Below, one piece after another: positions 12,424 to 21,917 of a DNA stretch of 64,000 nt. Each line of letters begins with the position of its first letter. Within the stretch, counting starts at the first letter, position 1. The notes below the pieces were generated by a model. It was not told where the DNA came from. It was given only the letters and a program-made list of their open reading frames with translations, and made no database searches. Origin of the DNA: Moniliella sp. 'wahieum' (taxonomy: Eukaryota > Basidiomycota > Moniliellomycetes > Moniliellales > Moniliellaceae); contig RSEE01000046.1 of assembly GCA_003971905.1 (NCBI GenBank), forward strand, positions 434,001 through 498,000. The letters run 5' to 3'. Both the position numbers and the translations under genes were made by a program.

Positions 12424-12505
12424 ATCAATGATCGAGATCAATGACGAGTGACTGGTGACTAGTGATCGATGATATCTATGCGATGCATGATGCATCATGC
12501 CTGCT
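12424..12505. repeat. Mixed heptad array, palindromes drifting along the array
   Basis: From 12437 the units read ATCAATG, ACGAGTG, ACTGGTG, ACTAGTG, ATCGATG, all in 7-base register, then two 9-base units and ATGCATC. The central units contain the palindromes ACTAGT, ATCGAT and ATGCAT. A further ATGCATC pair lies at about 12563-12580. Confidence 0.8.
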
Positions 12506-12745
12506 CTGCGCTCATAAACGTACCATAAACGCGGGAACGCGTTTTCGACTTCATCAGGAGCATCATGCATCATGCATCGCTCCTCACGCATCACGCGTCA
12601 TCTCTTCCCCGCTCTGATATCTGCGATCTGAGTCTTGAGGGGTTCCTGACCGGCCGACCGCTTGAGGCAGGTCCTCAGGCCACGCGACCAAGGCCTTAAG
12701 GCCGTTAAGTCATACTGCTACCAGACCATAACCGTGGCCATTCTT

Positions 12746-12766
12746 AGATCTTAGATCTTAAAGCTC
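12746..12766. repeat. Heptad array AGATCTT x2 then AAAGCTC
   Basis: Two AGATCTT units (palindrome AGATCT + T) and one related unit, next to the insertion site of the retrotransposon. Confidence 0.75.
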
Positions 12767-12774
12767 TTAAAACT

Positions 12775-12934
12775 TGTCGGCCTCGCTACTACCACAGAAT
12801 GTGAGCACTGAACGTCGTATTGGACTAAGAAGCTTCTGCGACTGACTCGTCCAGAAGACTGGTGCGAGCTCGGAAGGAATGAAAGCTGACTCACGTGACT
12901 CAGGGTCCGCGCGGTCCTAGGACGGATGTCAACA
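12775..12934 (-). repeat. 3' LTR of the copia element
   Basis: 160 bases; on the minus strand it starts TGTTGACATCC and ends GGCCGACA, the usual TG..CA ends. It is preceded on the minus strand by GGTCAGCGGGGG, a short purine-rich tract that may be the plus-strand primer. Its first bases TGTTGA supply the last Cys codon and the stop codon of pol. Confidence 0.95.
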
Positions 12935-15900
12935 CCCCCGCTGACCGGAGGGCCCAGTCATGTGGACTGGATCCATCTCCTCGACGCGGAGTTGAGCAAG
13001 ATGGCTTGTCAGGGCGGGACGGCCGAGAGGCTTGGTGAGGACGTCCGCTGGGTTCCTTTCGCCGGGGATGTGTACAAGTATGGCCTCGCCCGAGTCCACG
13101 TGTTGCCGTACATTGTGGTACCGGATCTTCAGCTCTCGGAGCTTGCCGGTGCTGCCAAATTTGTGGGCGAGATCGACGACAGACTTATTGTCGCAATACC
13201 AATGAATGGGTGTACCCTCGCCGATGGCCCCAAGCTCGATCATGATGTTCTTGACATAGTTGGCGTCAACCAGTCCATCATATCCTGCCGTATATTCGGC
13301 GGCGGCGGTACTGGTAACGCTCTTCGGCTGAAGAATGGATCGCCACGACACCGGCACACCGTACACCATCAGTAGGCATCCAGATGTGGAGCGTGCCTGG
13401 ATGGGATCTCCCGCCAAGTCGGAATCTGTATACAGCGCAATGGCCGGTGCATCTGATGTTGGGGTCAACCTCAGGCCCTTTCCTCGAGTATGGTACAGGT
13501 AGCGAAGGAAGTCATCGACTGCTTGATGATGCTGCTGCGATGGGTCGGCAGCGGCTCTGCTGAGGGCCGTGATAGCGAAGAGGGAGTCAGGCCGGCCCAT
13601 TCGTGCAGCCCACAGTCCCGATCCGATCTTCCCCTGATATGCCTTGCGCAAGGCTGGGAGGGATGGGGGTTCAGGGTCGGCACGGGGCGGTATCATCCGT
13701 ACGGGATGTGGGAGAGTCCGGATCCACGGGGCTTTGATGTGGTGCTTTGCCACCACTTCCTCGATGAACTTTGGTTGGCTCAGGTACAGCTCCCCACCGA
13801 TCCGATCGTATTGGCATCCCAGGTGGTAGTGAAGGGGACCGTTACCACGAACATCAATGTGTGTGTTTATCTCGGCCATAAACTCCTCGTACTTTTGGTG
13901 TGACTTGCATGCGAGGAGCAGATCGTCGGTGTGGACCGCCAGGAGGATCTGCTCACCCGGTGGTGCAGCGCGCACGAACAAGCAGGGCTCGGTCAAGCTT
14001 TGCGTGAAGCCGAGCTTGTCACGCAGCAGGTTCCGGATGTATCGTGCCCAGTTTGCTCCGCTCTGATGTAGCCCGTATAGACTCTTCTTGAGACGCCACA
14101 CGCGACCACCCGCTTCGGGGAAGTAGGGGGGTGGGCGGATGTAGACTGCTTCTTCGAGGGGGGCGTTCAGGTACGCTGCATTGACGTCCGCCGAGAAGAG
14201 GCCAAACTTATACTTCTCGGCCAGCACGACGAGGGTCAGGATGGCAGGTGTGCGCACCGATGGTGCGAACGTCTGGCCCCAAGTCTCGGCCGATTGTTGG
14301 TGTCCGCCCGCGACAAAGCGCGCGCGGTGGCGCAGGAACCGGCCCTCGGCGTCCGTCTTTGTGGTGATGCGCCATAGTCCTATGAGGATTTGTGCACCCG
14401 GTGGTGGGTACGTAGCCTCGTAGGTGCCGTATCGCGCGAGTGTGGCCACCTCGTCGGCCATAGCCTGCTTGACCATGGCAAAGGAGGGGTGAGTCTCGAG
14501 ACCCTTGAGCGTCTTGGGAGCGAGGGGTACGCCATCCTTGGTGAGCTGAACCGTGTCCGGGTGGATGGGTGCGCTGAGAGCAGTCATGGCGGCGTATTCG
14601 GGAGGTTGAACTGTGTCGGCAAACGGGGGGGCGGATGTGTCAGGTAGGGGGCGGGCGATGCCGATCTCTGGTGCGGCGCAGTGGGGCGTGGCGGCTGCAG
14701 CACGAGCATGGTAGGTCGTGTCGGTGGGGTCGTCAGCGATTGGGAGTGTGTGCAGGTCGAGGGAGGTGCGGGTGGTGCGCTGGCGGAGGGGGTAGCGGCG
14801 GGGGGGGGTGGTGGTGGGAGCGGGTGTCTGGGGTGTGGCGGCGGTTCGGGGCATGGGTGCTGCCGCGGCTGGCGGAGTAGGGTTAGCGTCTTTTTCACTG
14901 TCGATTTTAATTTGAGGTGATTTGGAGATGTCGGGTGGGAAGTGGTCGGGGTGGAGATGGGGGTAGATGGCGTTGCCCCATTTGTACGGTTTCGACCAGC
15001 GGTAGGTGAAGGTACCCAGGGATGGTTGGTATGTGGCGAAGAGCCATCCCTTTGATCCGCGCTGATGGTGGTATCCTACCAGCATACCTTCCTCTGCCCG
15101 CGCGCTGAGCTTGTGCTCGCGGCGTGACTCGGGCAGATGGAGGTATGCAACGCGGCCAAAGGGTTGCATCGGTAACGAGTATGCGTGGCCTTTGTATCGC
15201 TCAAATCGCGATTTGTTGTCTTCCCCGGATGTTTTGAGTGGCATTTGGTTTTGGGTGAAGCACGCAGCGTGGAGGCTGTGTTCCCACCAGTCCGACGTCG
15301 GAAGACCTGTACCCAAGAGCAACTGCCTTGCACGAGTCGTTATGGTTCGGATGGCACGCTCAGCCACACCGTTGCTAGCACTCTGCCCCGGGATTGTCCG
15401 TTCTGACGTGATGCCTTGCTCGTCCAGAAAAGGTTGCAGTGCGCTTGTCAATTCGGGGGCGTTGTCCGTGCGCAAAGTCCGCAGCAGTCTGTCCGGGCCG
15501 TAGCGTTGCTCCCGCAATATGAGGTTCCGCAGTTCCTTCGTTGCAGCGCCCTTTGTCGGGATCGCTGTGGTGAAGACGTACCGCGTGAAGTCATCAACGG
15601 CGACGAGGGCGTATCCGTGCCCCATGCCGGTTACCCGGGGGAGGTCTACTACGTCGACGTGGAGGACCTCGAAAGGTCTTTTGGATCGGAGGCGGTCCCG
15701 GCTCGGATGGGGCGATGCTGTCGCTAGTGCCACCGCGCATGTTGGGCAATCCCACTCTGAACGACAGAGGGAGATATGCTTGGCTGTGACGCGGAGGCCT
15801 GCGGTTTCCGATCGTGTAAGCCAGGGGAGGAGGTCGATGGCTGCGTGGTTCCAGCGTTTGTGGGCTTTAGAGACGTGGTCCAGGGCCAGGGATGCTGCGA

Positions 15901-16354
15901 GGGAGTTTGGGGTTGAGGGTGGGTCGGCCGGTTTGATCGGTTTGGTCGCCATGGCCCGCAGGGGTGTGGGTGGCGTTCGCGGGTTGTGTAAGATCGTGAA
16001 TTGATAGTCACTGCCGGTTACTTTTCGTAGGGTGGATCCTGGGTTACCAAGCCAGATACCCTTCTGGTGTGGGGCGAAGTATGATGCGATTCCGGTGTTC
16101 GACAGGTGTGCTACACTGACGAGATTTCGGCTGAAACGGGGCATGTATAGGCTGTTGGGGAGTTTTATCTCCATTTGGTGTCCTCCTAAGCATCGGATAC
16201 GGATTGTGGCCGTGCCTCGTCCTTCCGCCTTTACATGTGTCCCGTTAGCAACCTCTATCTCGTCGTCGCAAGGGGTCATGGATGTGAAGACGGATTTGTC
16301 TTTCCAAATGGATGGGAATGCCCCACTGTCATATAATGCCCGGATGATTCGCAT
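12929..16354 (-). CDS. pol: Copia pol polyprotein (protease, integrase, RT, RNase H)
   Basis: 1,141 codons without interruption. Protease: LYDSGAFPS at residues 7-15, the D-S-G active site. Integrase: an HxxxH..CPTC zinc region (about 165-206), then D (HVDVVD, ~235), D (RTDNAPEL, ~297) and E (SNGVAERAIRT, ~332). Reverse transcriptase (RVT_2) follows with FSADVNAAYLNAPL and the catalytic AVHTDDLLLA, where HTDD replaces the commoner YVDD. RNase H has YTDSDLAGD, TAAAEYTAG and WYCDNKSVVDLAH and ends in the copia hallmark NPADVLTKPL. The ORF lies in the same frame as gag, after an in-frame TAG; it may be made as a gag-pol readthrough product and so may not need its own ATG. Its stop lies in the 3' LTR. 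Confidence 0.95.
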   Translation of the reverse strand: MRIIRALYDSGAFPSIWKDKSVFTSMTPCDDEIEVANGTHVKAEGRGTATIRIRCLGGHQMEIKLPNSLYMPRFSRNLVSVAHLSNTGIASYFAPHQKGIWLGNPGSTLRKVTGSDYQFTILHNPRTPPTPLRAMATKPIKPADPPSTPNSLAASLALDHVSKAHKRWNHAAIDLLPWLTRSETAGLRVTAKHISLCRSEWDCPTCAVALATASPHPSRDRLRSKRPFEVLHVDVVDLPRVTGMGHGYALVAVDDFTRYVFTTAIPTKGAATKELRNLILREQRYGPDRLLRTLRTDNAPELTSALQPFLDEQGITSERTIPGQSASNGVAERAIRTITTRARQLLLGTGLPTSDWWEHSLHAACFTQNQMPLKTSGEDNKSRFERYKGHAYSLPMQPFGRVAYLHLPESRREHKLSARAEEGMLVGYHHQRGSKGWLFATYQPSLGTFTYRWSKPYKWGNAIYPHLHPDHFPPDISKSPQIKIDSEKDANPTPPAAAAPMPRTAATPQTPAPTTTPPRRYPLRQRTTRTSLDLHTLPIADDPTDTTYHARAAAATPHCAAPEIGIARPLPDTSAPPFADTVQPPEYAAMTALSAPIHPDTVQLTKDGVPLAPKTLKGLETHPSFAMVKQAMADEVATLARYGTYEATYPPPGAQILIGLWRITTKTDAEGRFLRHRARFVAGGHQQSAETWGQTFAPSVRTPAILTLVVLAEKYKFGLFSADVNAAYLNAPLEEAVYIRPPPYFPEAGGRVWRLKKSLYGLHQSGANWARYIRNLLRDKLGFTQSLTEPCLFVRAAPPGEQILLAVHTDDLLLACKSHQKYEEFMAEINTHIDVRGNGPLHYHLGCQYDRIGGELYLSQPKFIEEVVAKHHIKAPWIRTLPHPVRMIPPRADPEPPSLPALRKAYQGKIGSGLWAARMGRPDSLFAITALSRAAADPSQQHHQAVDDFLRYLYHTRGKGLRLTPTSDAPAIALYTDSDLAGDPIQARSTSGCLLMVYGVPVSWRSILQPKSVTSTAAAEYTAGYDGLVDANYVKNIMIELGAIGEGTPIHWYCDNKSVVDLAHKFGSTGKLRELKIRYHNVRQHVDSGEAILVHIPGERNPADVLTKPLGRPALTSHLAQLRVEEMDPVHMTGPSGQRGC

Positions 16355-16369
16355 TTCGCCCCCGAGTTC

Positions 16370-17617
16370 CTAGTAGTCAGCTGTGCCCGCATCAACGTCA
16401 ATCACTTCAGACTCGGGAGAGCTCGCTCTCTGAGCGACGTGAGCGTTGGCTCGGCCTGGGTTGCGCGGAGGGACAACAGGTTTATTAGACGTCGCGCTGC
16501 GCCAGGGTTGGTTGGTGCGGTCTTGCCCCTTGGTCTTTGTGTCCGCGAGGTTGTCGTCGCCGGCTTTGCCCCCGCTGGAGTTTTTTCCCCCGCTGGTGGG
16601 TCGTCCCCCGCTGTCGGGTCGAGTCCAAGGCGTTCCTCCGTTGACCGGCTTGCCTCCGTTTCTCTTCCTTTCTCCACCGGGATACGTGGCGGCTGGTATG
16701 TCCATCACGGCCTGCCGTAACTTGTCTAGACTCGAGCGCTCTTCACGCTGGCGAATGCTCATGTCGCGTAAGCCGAGTAGGATCCCAGTGCGTTCCTGCT
16801 CTTCCGTAAGTGGGATGCCCGCTCGCGTCAGGCTTGCACTGATCTCTTCCATGTAGTCGAGGTAGTCTCGACCCGATCGGTTTCCTTGGTCGGCCGAAAA
16901 GTAGCGAATGAGTAGAGGCCCTCTGTTTGCGGTAGGCGTATATCCATACCGCTGACGCAGCATGTTCAGCGTGTCCTGGGTGCATGATATTTCGTGGTGG
17001 GTGCGGATCGTCCGGAAGAGGGTTGACGGCATGGCTTCCCTAAGAAGGTTGTGCAAGCGTCTGTCGAGGTCCTCGGTGAAGTAGCGGGAGCTGCGACCAT
17101 TCTGGACGACGTCGCTTGCGTGGGGGTGGGCATCTGTTATCGCGAAGAGAAATTCGTCTTCCCAAGCGCTGTAGGCGGACGGGTCTTTGTTCAGATCAGG
17201 CCACTTGATATTCTTGGTGGGAGACTCGCGTAGTGATCTGTAAAGGTCGTACTCGGGTCGCGAGGCTGCGCCTGTAGGTGCCCCCAAAGTTGCGTTGGGT
17301 TGAGTTTCCATTTGGTGGATGTTTTGCACCACAAAATTCGTAGCCCGTCGAACCCAGTTTGTCGTGATAGACGTAGGTTCGTCCTTCCATCCAAGCCACT
17401 CGGCTCTGTCGTGTATAGCTCTGTTGATCTTCTCTTTAACGACATCGATGTCGTTCGTCTTCTTGAACCACAGGTGCGCTTCGGCGCAAAGCATCATGAG
17501 TTCCTCGTTGTCGGTGCCAATCGGTGGCGGATCGCGACCGGTTGGTGTCCAGTAATCGCGCTTGTTCACCATTGTGGTGTCGCTGACCGAGAGATCGGTG
17601 TTAGCGTTGGCGCCCAT
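16370..17617 (-). CDS. gag: Copia gag protein
   Basis: 415 codons from MGANANTDLSVSD to VIDVDAGTADY. The open frame reaches back to 17791, but that would begin inside the 5' LTR, so the ATG at 17617 is preferred. Gag forms the virus-like particle. It has the usual capsid-like helical body (FKKTNDIDVVKEKINRA, PDLNKDPSAYSAWEDEFL, LDKLRQAVMDI). The C-terminal part is Gly/Lys/Asn-rich (NGGKPVNGGTPW, SGGKNSSGGKAGDD) with no cysteine, so the CCHC zinc knuckle common in copia gag is missing and RNA binding may rest on the basic tail. It ends at a TAG directly followed, in frame, by sequence leading into the protease. Confidence 0.85.
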   Translation of the reverse strand: MGANANTDLSVSDTTMVNKRDYWTPTGRDPPPIGTDNEELMMLCAEAHLWFKKTNDIDVVKEKINRAIHDRAEWLGWKDEPTSITTNWVRRATNFVVQNIHQMETQPNATLGAPTGAASRPEYDLYRSLRESPTKNIKWPDLNKDPSAYSAWEDEFLFAITDAHPHASDVVQNGRSSRYFTEDLDRRLHNLLREAMPSTLFRTIRTHHEISCTQDTLNMLRQRYGYTPTANRGPLLIRYFSADQGNRSGRDYLDYMEEISASLTRAGIPLTEEQERTGILLGLRDMSIRQREERSSLDKLRQAVMDIPAATYPGGERKRNGGKPVNGGTPWTRPDSGGRPTSGGKNSSGGKAGDDNLADTKTKGQDRTNQPWRSATSNKPVVPPRNPGRANAHVAQRASSPESEVIDVDAGTADY

Positions 17618-17671
17618 GGTTGTGGGTGTAGTTTTGGCCAGCTCAGGGATGAGCAGATAAGGATGTAACTC

Positions 17672-17831
17672 TGTCGGCCTCGCTACTACCACAGAATGTG
17701 AGCACTGAACGTCGTATTGGACTAAGAAGCTTCTGCGACTGACTCGTCCAGAAGACTGGTGCGAGCTCGGAAGGAATGAAAGCTGACTCACGTGACTCAG
17801 GGTCCGCGCGGTCCTAGGACGGATGTCAACA
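17672..17831 (-). repeat. 5' LTR of the copia element
   Basis: 160 bases, identical by eye to 12775-12934. It carries the promoter for the element. The minus-strand bases just after it (GAGTTACATCCTTATC, from 17671 down) would be the primer-binding region; I could not match it to a particular tRNA. Confidence 0.95.
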
Positions 17832-19436
17832 AAACTTAAGCTTTATGGCCTCAGCGCGCTGACATGTATCACAGCGCCTCAGCGTGGGCTGCCGCGCTTG
17901 GGTAGAGTTATACAAGTGGCATAATACAGGTTGCCCTCCGTAACGCAGGAAGGCGTGAACGCCCAAACGGTGAACGTGAACGGATTCTATAGCGCATAGC
18001 GCTGGGCCGTGGCAGGTGGCGACCCAAATCCTGAGGAAAGAGGGTTATGAGAGGGGCTCCACAGCATTATGCATTTTTTACAGGAGGTCCGCCGCAGCCA
18101 ACTAGTAAAACAGTCCTACGTTTGCAACTCATGTATCTAACGTGTACCCGTACCCGCAACTCAATAACCGGGGCGAAGCGGCAACCGCGGCCTACTCCAG
18201 GAAGAAACACATGTGCCCCCATGTGCTCGCACATACCCTCACGCGCATCTCATCCGTGGCCTTCTCGCGGCAGGCGGGGCCTCAGCTTGAGGCGCCAGCG
18301 CCTCAGCGCTTCAGCTCGGCCCACATGGCTCGGACACCTAAAGAAATATTCCGTATCTCGCCAACATTTTAACGTTAAAACGTGTTTAGTGTAGTCTTGT
18401 CACCGGGTCACCGCGCTCATGCTCTGAGCCTCTCAGATCTCAGGCTCGGACGCTCATATGCATCACAACGCTCAGCCTAAGCGCTCACATGCATCACAGG
18501 CCTTCGCCTGAGGCGCTCAATCGCCCTCTCATCGATCCGAGTCCAGCATCGCACATGCGTCACGTATAGTGGATGAGATGGAAAGCGGAGTTGTGGGTAT
18601 ATAACCGCGATATGACCGGTAACCGGGGTAACCACACACAGCATTAAAAACCAGTGCGCTCTTTCTGGATCCACGGAGCGACAAGGCAAGGTAGATAGAT
18701 GGTGCTACACCAACAGCCAGGCTACAGTCGAGCACGAGGCCTGAGGCCTGAGGTGTATTCCTCGATTCAGCAGTTGTGAAGGAGGGATCGAATGCTCCCA
18801 TCGCTCCCTCGATGACGCGGCAATAACACTCAGTATAATGGCCCTCGCTGGTGTGCATGAAGATGCATGATGCTCATGATGCGGAATGGTGTGGCTTCTC
18901 GCATCGTACATGGATACAGCCTCATGAATACGTTTCTCAGTCACGAAGTAGGTCGGGCGCCTGTGGCCAACTCTGCAAGCCCCTTCGCTCCCTCACCTCA
19001 AAAATGCTTGAAGCACCTCTCGTCAAGCCTGTGAGCCTCACGCCAGAGCCTTACGCCTCAAGTTAAGAACCCATATGGTTCTCGCTTCTGCTGTTCTGTC
19101 CACCGACCAGACCTGGAGGCAACTGGCTGATTGACGTCCCGGGAGTAGGTATCGTTTTGGTTGGCTCCCAGCTGCACTATTATGCCACCCTCGCTAGGGC
19201 TTCAGGGCAGTATGCCTCATCGATCATCCTGAGAGCTGATGCTGACGGTCAGCGCACTCGCATACTCAGCCACACGTCGATGTGTGACATTTGATCGATG
19301 ATCAATTCTCAGATCTCACCCTTCGCATCACAAACCTCGCATCCTTCTGCTTTGCCCGGCACGTGCACATGTGAGTCAGATTGCACGCACATGTCATACC
19401 TTGGCTTGTGGGGTGGTGTATGGAAGGGCCTGGGAG

Positions 19437-19556
19437 GGCAGGACAGGGCAGGACAGGGCAGAGCAGGGCGGGCAGAGCAGGGCAGAGCAGGCAGAGCAGG
19501 GGCAGAGCAGGGCAGAGCAGGGCAGAGCAGGGCAGAGCAGGGCAGAGCAGGGCGTA
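19437..19556 (+). repeat. Tandem repeat of GGGCAGAGCA, about 12 copies
   Basis: A purine-rich array with a 10-base period (GGGCAGAGCA and variants such as GGACAGGGCA). The last five copies before 19552 are near perfect. It makes long meaningless ORFs on both strands. Confidence 0.9.
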
Positions 19557-19644
19557 GAAGGGCGTGTGGTACGGGGTGGATGCATGGCGATGATCGATGA
19601 TCGAGAACATCCAACATCCGGTCGCCAGAGCCCCATTCATATTC

Positions 19645-19671
19645 ATGCATCATGCATCATGCCCATGCATC
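19645..19671. repeat. Heptad array ATGCATC
   Basis: ATGCATC, ATGCATC, a 6-base variant, ATGCATC; palindrome ATGCAT + C. Confidence 0.85.
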
Positions 19672-19870
19672 ATGTATTCGACAAGAAACATGTAGCGACT
19701 AGCCAGGTTGCGAGCAGCGTGCAACCAGCTACTCTGGCCCAGAAATCGGGACCCTTCCAAACCCTTGCTCTCCCAGAGTCCTGGGATCGGGCACGCCCAG
19801 ATCGTCGTCTCTGCGTGTGAACGTGACGCGTCGGAGACGGAGTGGGAGGTCCAAATCGGTGATCTATTTC

Positions 19871-19914
19871 AGATCTCAGATCTCAGATAATCGATAATCT
19901 CGATAATCTCAGAT
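19871..19914. repeat. Heptad array AGATCTC with GATAATC variants
   Basis: AGATCTC twice in 7-base register, then AGATAATC, GATAATCTC and similar units. Confidence 0.8.
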
Positions 19915-20135
19915 CGCAAGCCCTGGGGCTGGCGCCTGACACAGTTTTCAGAATGCGACACAGGAGACCCGCGCCCTCGCTGCAATGGGGGTGGCTTGGG
20001 CACCACTCACACAGCGCCTTCGGCCGCAGGAGTGGAGCTTGGTGGAGCTCGCTAGCGCCTCGTGCGAGGCCGCGCGGGAGGGCTGGCAGGGCACCAGCAG
20101 GGCACCGTAGGATGCACTCATTATACCAGTCGATT

Positions 20136-20225
20136 CAAGCTTGAAGCTTGAAGCTAGAAGCTTGAAGCTGAAGCTATTAATTCTATTAGTGACTAGTGAC
20201 TAACTTGACTAGTGACTGTGACCAT
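20136..20225. repeat. AAGCTTG and ACTAGTG heptad tracts
   Basis: AAGCTTG units with variants at 20136-20175, then TGACTAG units (ACTAGT + G) at about 20188-20220 within TTAGTGACTAGTGACTAAC. Confidence 0.75.
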
Positions 20226-20373
20226 GTGACCAGTGATTAATGATTAGCAGTAGACCACTTTCAGTGTGGCAAACGGTCTCGGAGGTCCATTCCCATACAT
20301 CATGCATGCATGTCATGCAAGCCCCAAAAAGGGGGCCAACAGAAGGGTCCTTCGGCCTTACATCCCCGAGATT

Positions 20374-20408
20374 ACCGGTTGCCGGTTACCGGTTAGATCT
20401 TAGACCTT
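20374..20408. repeat. Heptad array ACCGGTT changing to AGATCTT in register
   Basis: ACCGGTT, GCCGGTT, ACCGGTT, AGATCTT, AGACCTT: five units, one 7-base register, two different palindromes (ACCGGT, AGATCT). Confidence 0.9.
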
Positions 20409-21361
20409 AGGATGCAGGCCTGGGTCGCAGACATCCTGTTACATGTTAGTCCGGTCAGGGCCAGGTCACCGGTCAGGCCCCGGTCACGGTCAGGCCAGGC
20501 CGCTGAGTACCGCCGTCGTGGATCTTGCAGCTGCCCGTGCTGGTTCTATCTGCGACCATTGGCGGCATCCGCACGTTTAATTTGGGCTACAAGTTCCCCC
20601 GTCCTAAACCGTCCATTGAATATTGATATTGAGCGTCCTGCTCAGCCTGAGCGGAGCGCGCTGAGCCACGGAGCATAAATATAGGCTGACGCGACGCCTT
20701 GACGTCCATCTTTGATGCGCAGGTACACTATCAGAAGACTCAGTTGGGCATGGTACTCATGCTCGGGCTGTCTGGCTCTGATGCACCTGATGCTGGTGGC
20801 TGCTATTGGCAAGTTTTCTGCTGTCTCGGACAGCCTTCACATGTGATGTCACATGTCACACAGCCGCTCTAGCCTGCTCCAGCTGCGGCTGTGGCTACAG
20901 CCACAATCACCTAAACTTAAATTGCCACTCCAACCTCCACCAGCCACGCGTCACGATCCACGCGCCACACCATTGCATTGCTAGCACCCCCAAAACGCCC
21001 CTCCAGCACACACGATCTTGCTCAGCGCTCATCGACCCATTGATCGCTTTGTACCTATAGTAATAGATCGCAAAAGCCCTAATAAGCGGTTGTCTGAATA
21101 CACCGTGACAAAGTGCTAGTGAAATGCAGCGACGTACTACGGCAGGCAGATGCGTGGTCTGAGATCTGAGCTACCAACAGAAGCATGATCGAGAACGAGG
21201 TAACGAGTTGAGCGAAGTGGGGATGGTAAGAAAGAACAGAGGAATGCGCCATCGGTGTCTACTACACGTGTGGCTTCCAATTGGAATAAAATGTGGAGGT
21301 GCCACGTGGGAGCGCAGCGCAGGCCAAGTCTAGACCAAAAATCTCCAACTACTAGAAGACC

Positions 21362-21500
21362 ACCGGGCCTACGGCCCGGTCAGCTGGGGCTTCGCCCCAG
21401 CTTGGTGTGCTTGGTGCTGCGTCGCCACCTTAGCCACCGTTCCACCGGTCCACCGTAGCCACCGTTCCACGCTGGAGGGGCGAATTTTATCACCCATATG
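21362..21500 (-). repeat. Dispersed repeat with two adjacent perfect hairpins, copy 1
   Basis: Contains ACCGGGCC-TAC-GGCCCGGT (21362-21380) and AGCTGGGGC-TTC-GCCCCAGCT (21382-21402), then CCACCTTAGCCACCGTTCCA-type short repeats and a conserved end CACGCTGGAG..ATCACC. An inverted second copy lies at 37905-38062. Nothing coding is seen. It may be a small non-autonomous element; no terminal duplications were recognised. Confidence 0.8.
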
Positions 21501-21917
21501 CATCGGCCTGGCTGCGGCTGTCTGGAACGTGCCAGGTGGCATGCTGATGTACAATTTTACGCAGCGGGGGAAAAAAACCGTTCCAATTTTATTAAGAAGG
21601 GAGATATAGGGCAGTGCCACTTACAGCAGCCATGGTGCAACGGAGAAATATATATGAAACCCGGTCCTGACTCCGGTGTAGACCTTGTGGGTCATCAATT
21701 CATTCGACAAAAGGAAAGGGGTCATGCGCCCACAACGCGCTCATAGCGTTCAGAAGATCGATGAGCTCGCCGAGTTATTCAGCTCCCAGATTCTGGTTTC
21801 TCCCTTTTGCAGAGATAATTGCTGCGGTGCATGTAGTTCGCAAGACCAACATCAGTCTCTCTCCTCTCAATATTCTTGCTGTCACCTTTTTTGATCTCAA
21901 GGCAAACAGTCGTATCA

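Larger units (their letters stand above)
11357..12774. other. Upstream region of the forkhead gene with repeat clusters
   Basis: 11357-12060 is G-rich on the plus strand (C-rich 5' region of the forkhead gene) and has long ORFs only because it lacks A/T. From about 12300 to the retrotransposon it holds several 7-base-period palindromic arrays listed separately. No gene recognised. Confidence 0.4.
12775..17831 (-). mobile_element. Complete Ty1/copia LTR retrotransposon
   Basis: A 5,057-base element in minus orientation, bounded by two 160-base LTRs that appear identical and flanked by the 5-base target duplication AAACT (12770-12774 and 17832-17836). It holds gag and pol in one frame with protease, integrase, reverse transcriptase and RNase H in the copia order (integrase before RT). 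All catalytic motifs are present and there is no frameshift, so it looks autonomous and recently inserted. It sits in a repeat-rich intergenic region between the forkhead gene and a gene desert. Confidence 0.95.
17832..21361. other. Repeat-rich gene-free region
   Basis: About 3.5 kb with no recognisable gene. It holds many CTCAGCG-type and heptad palindromic tracts, the 10-base tandem array at 19437 and scattered ATCGAT, ATGCAT and AGATCT units. Short ORFs here follow the repeats. Confidence 0.6.

Noticed and set aside
12926-16373. Several plus-strand ORFs of 100-160 codons across the retrotransposon
   Set aside because: Antisense shadows of the intact pol and gag frames.
19302-19820. ORFs of over 100 codons with CPALPCSALL-like or RAGQSRAEQ-like repeats
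   Set aside because: Translations of the GGGCAGAGCA minisatellite in several frames; no start context or domain.
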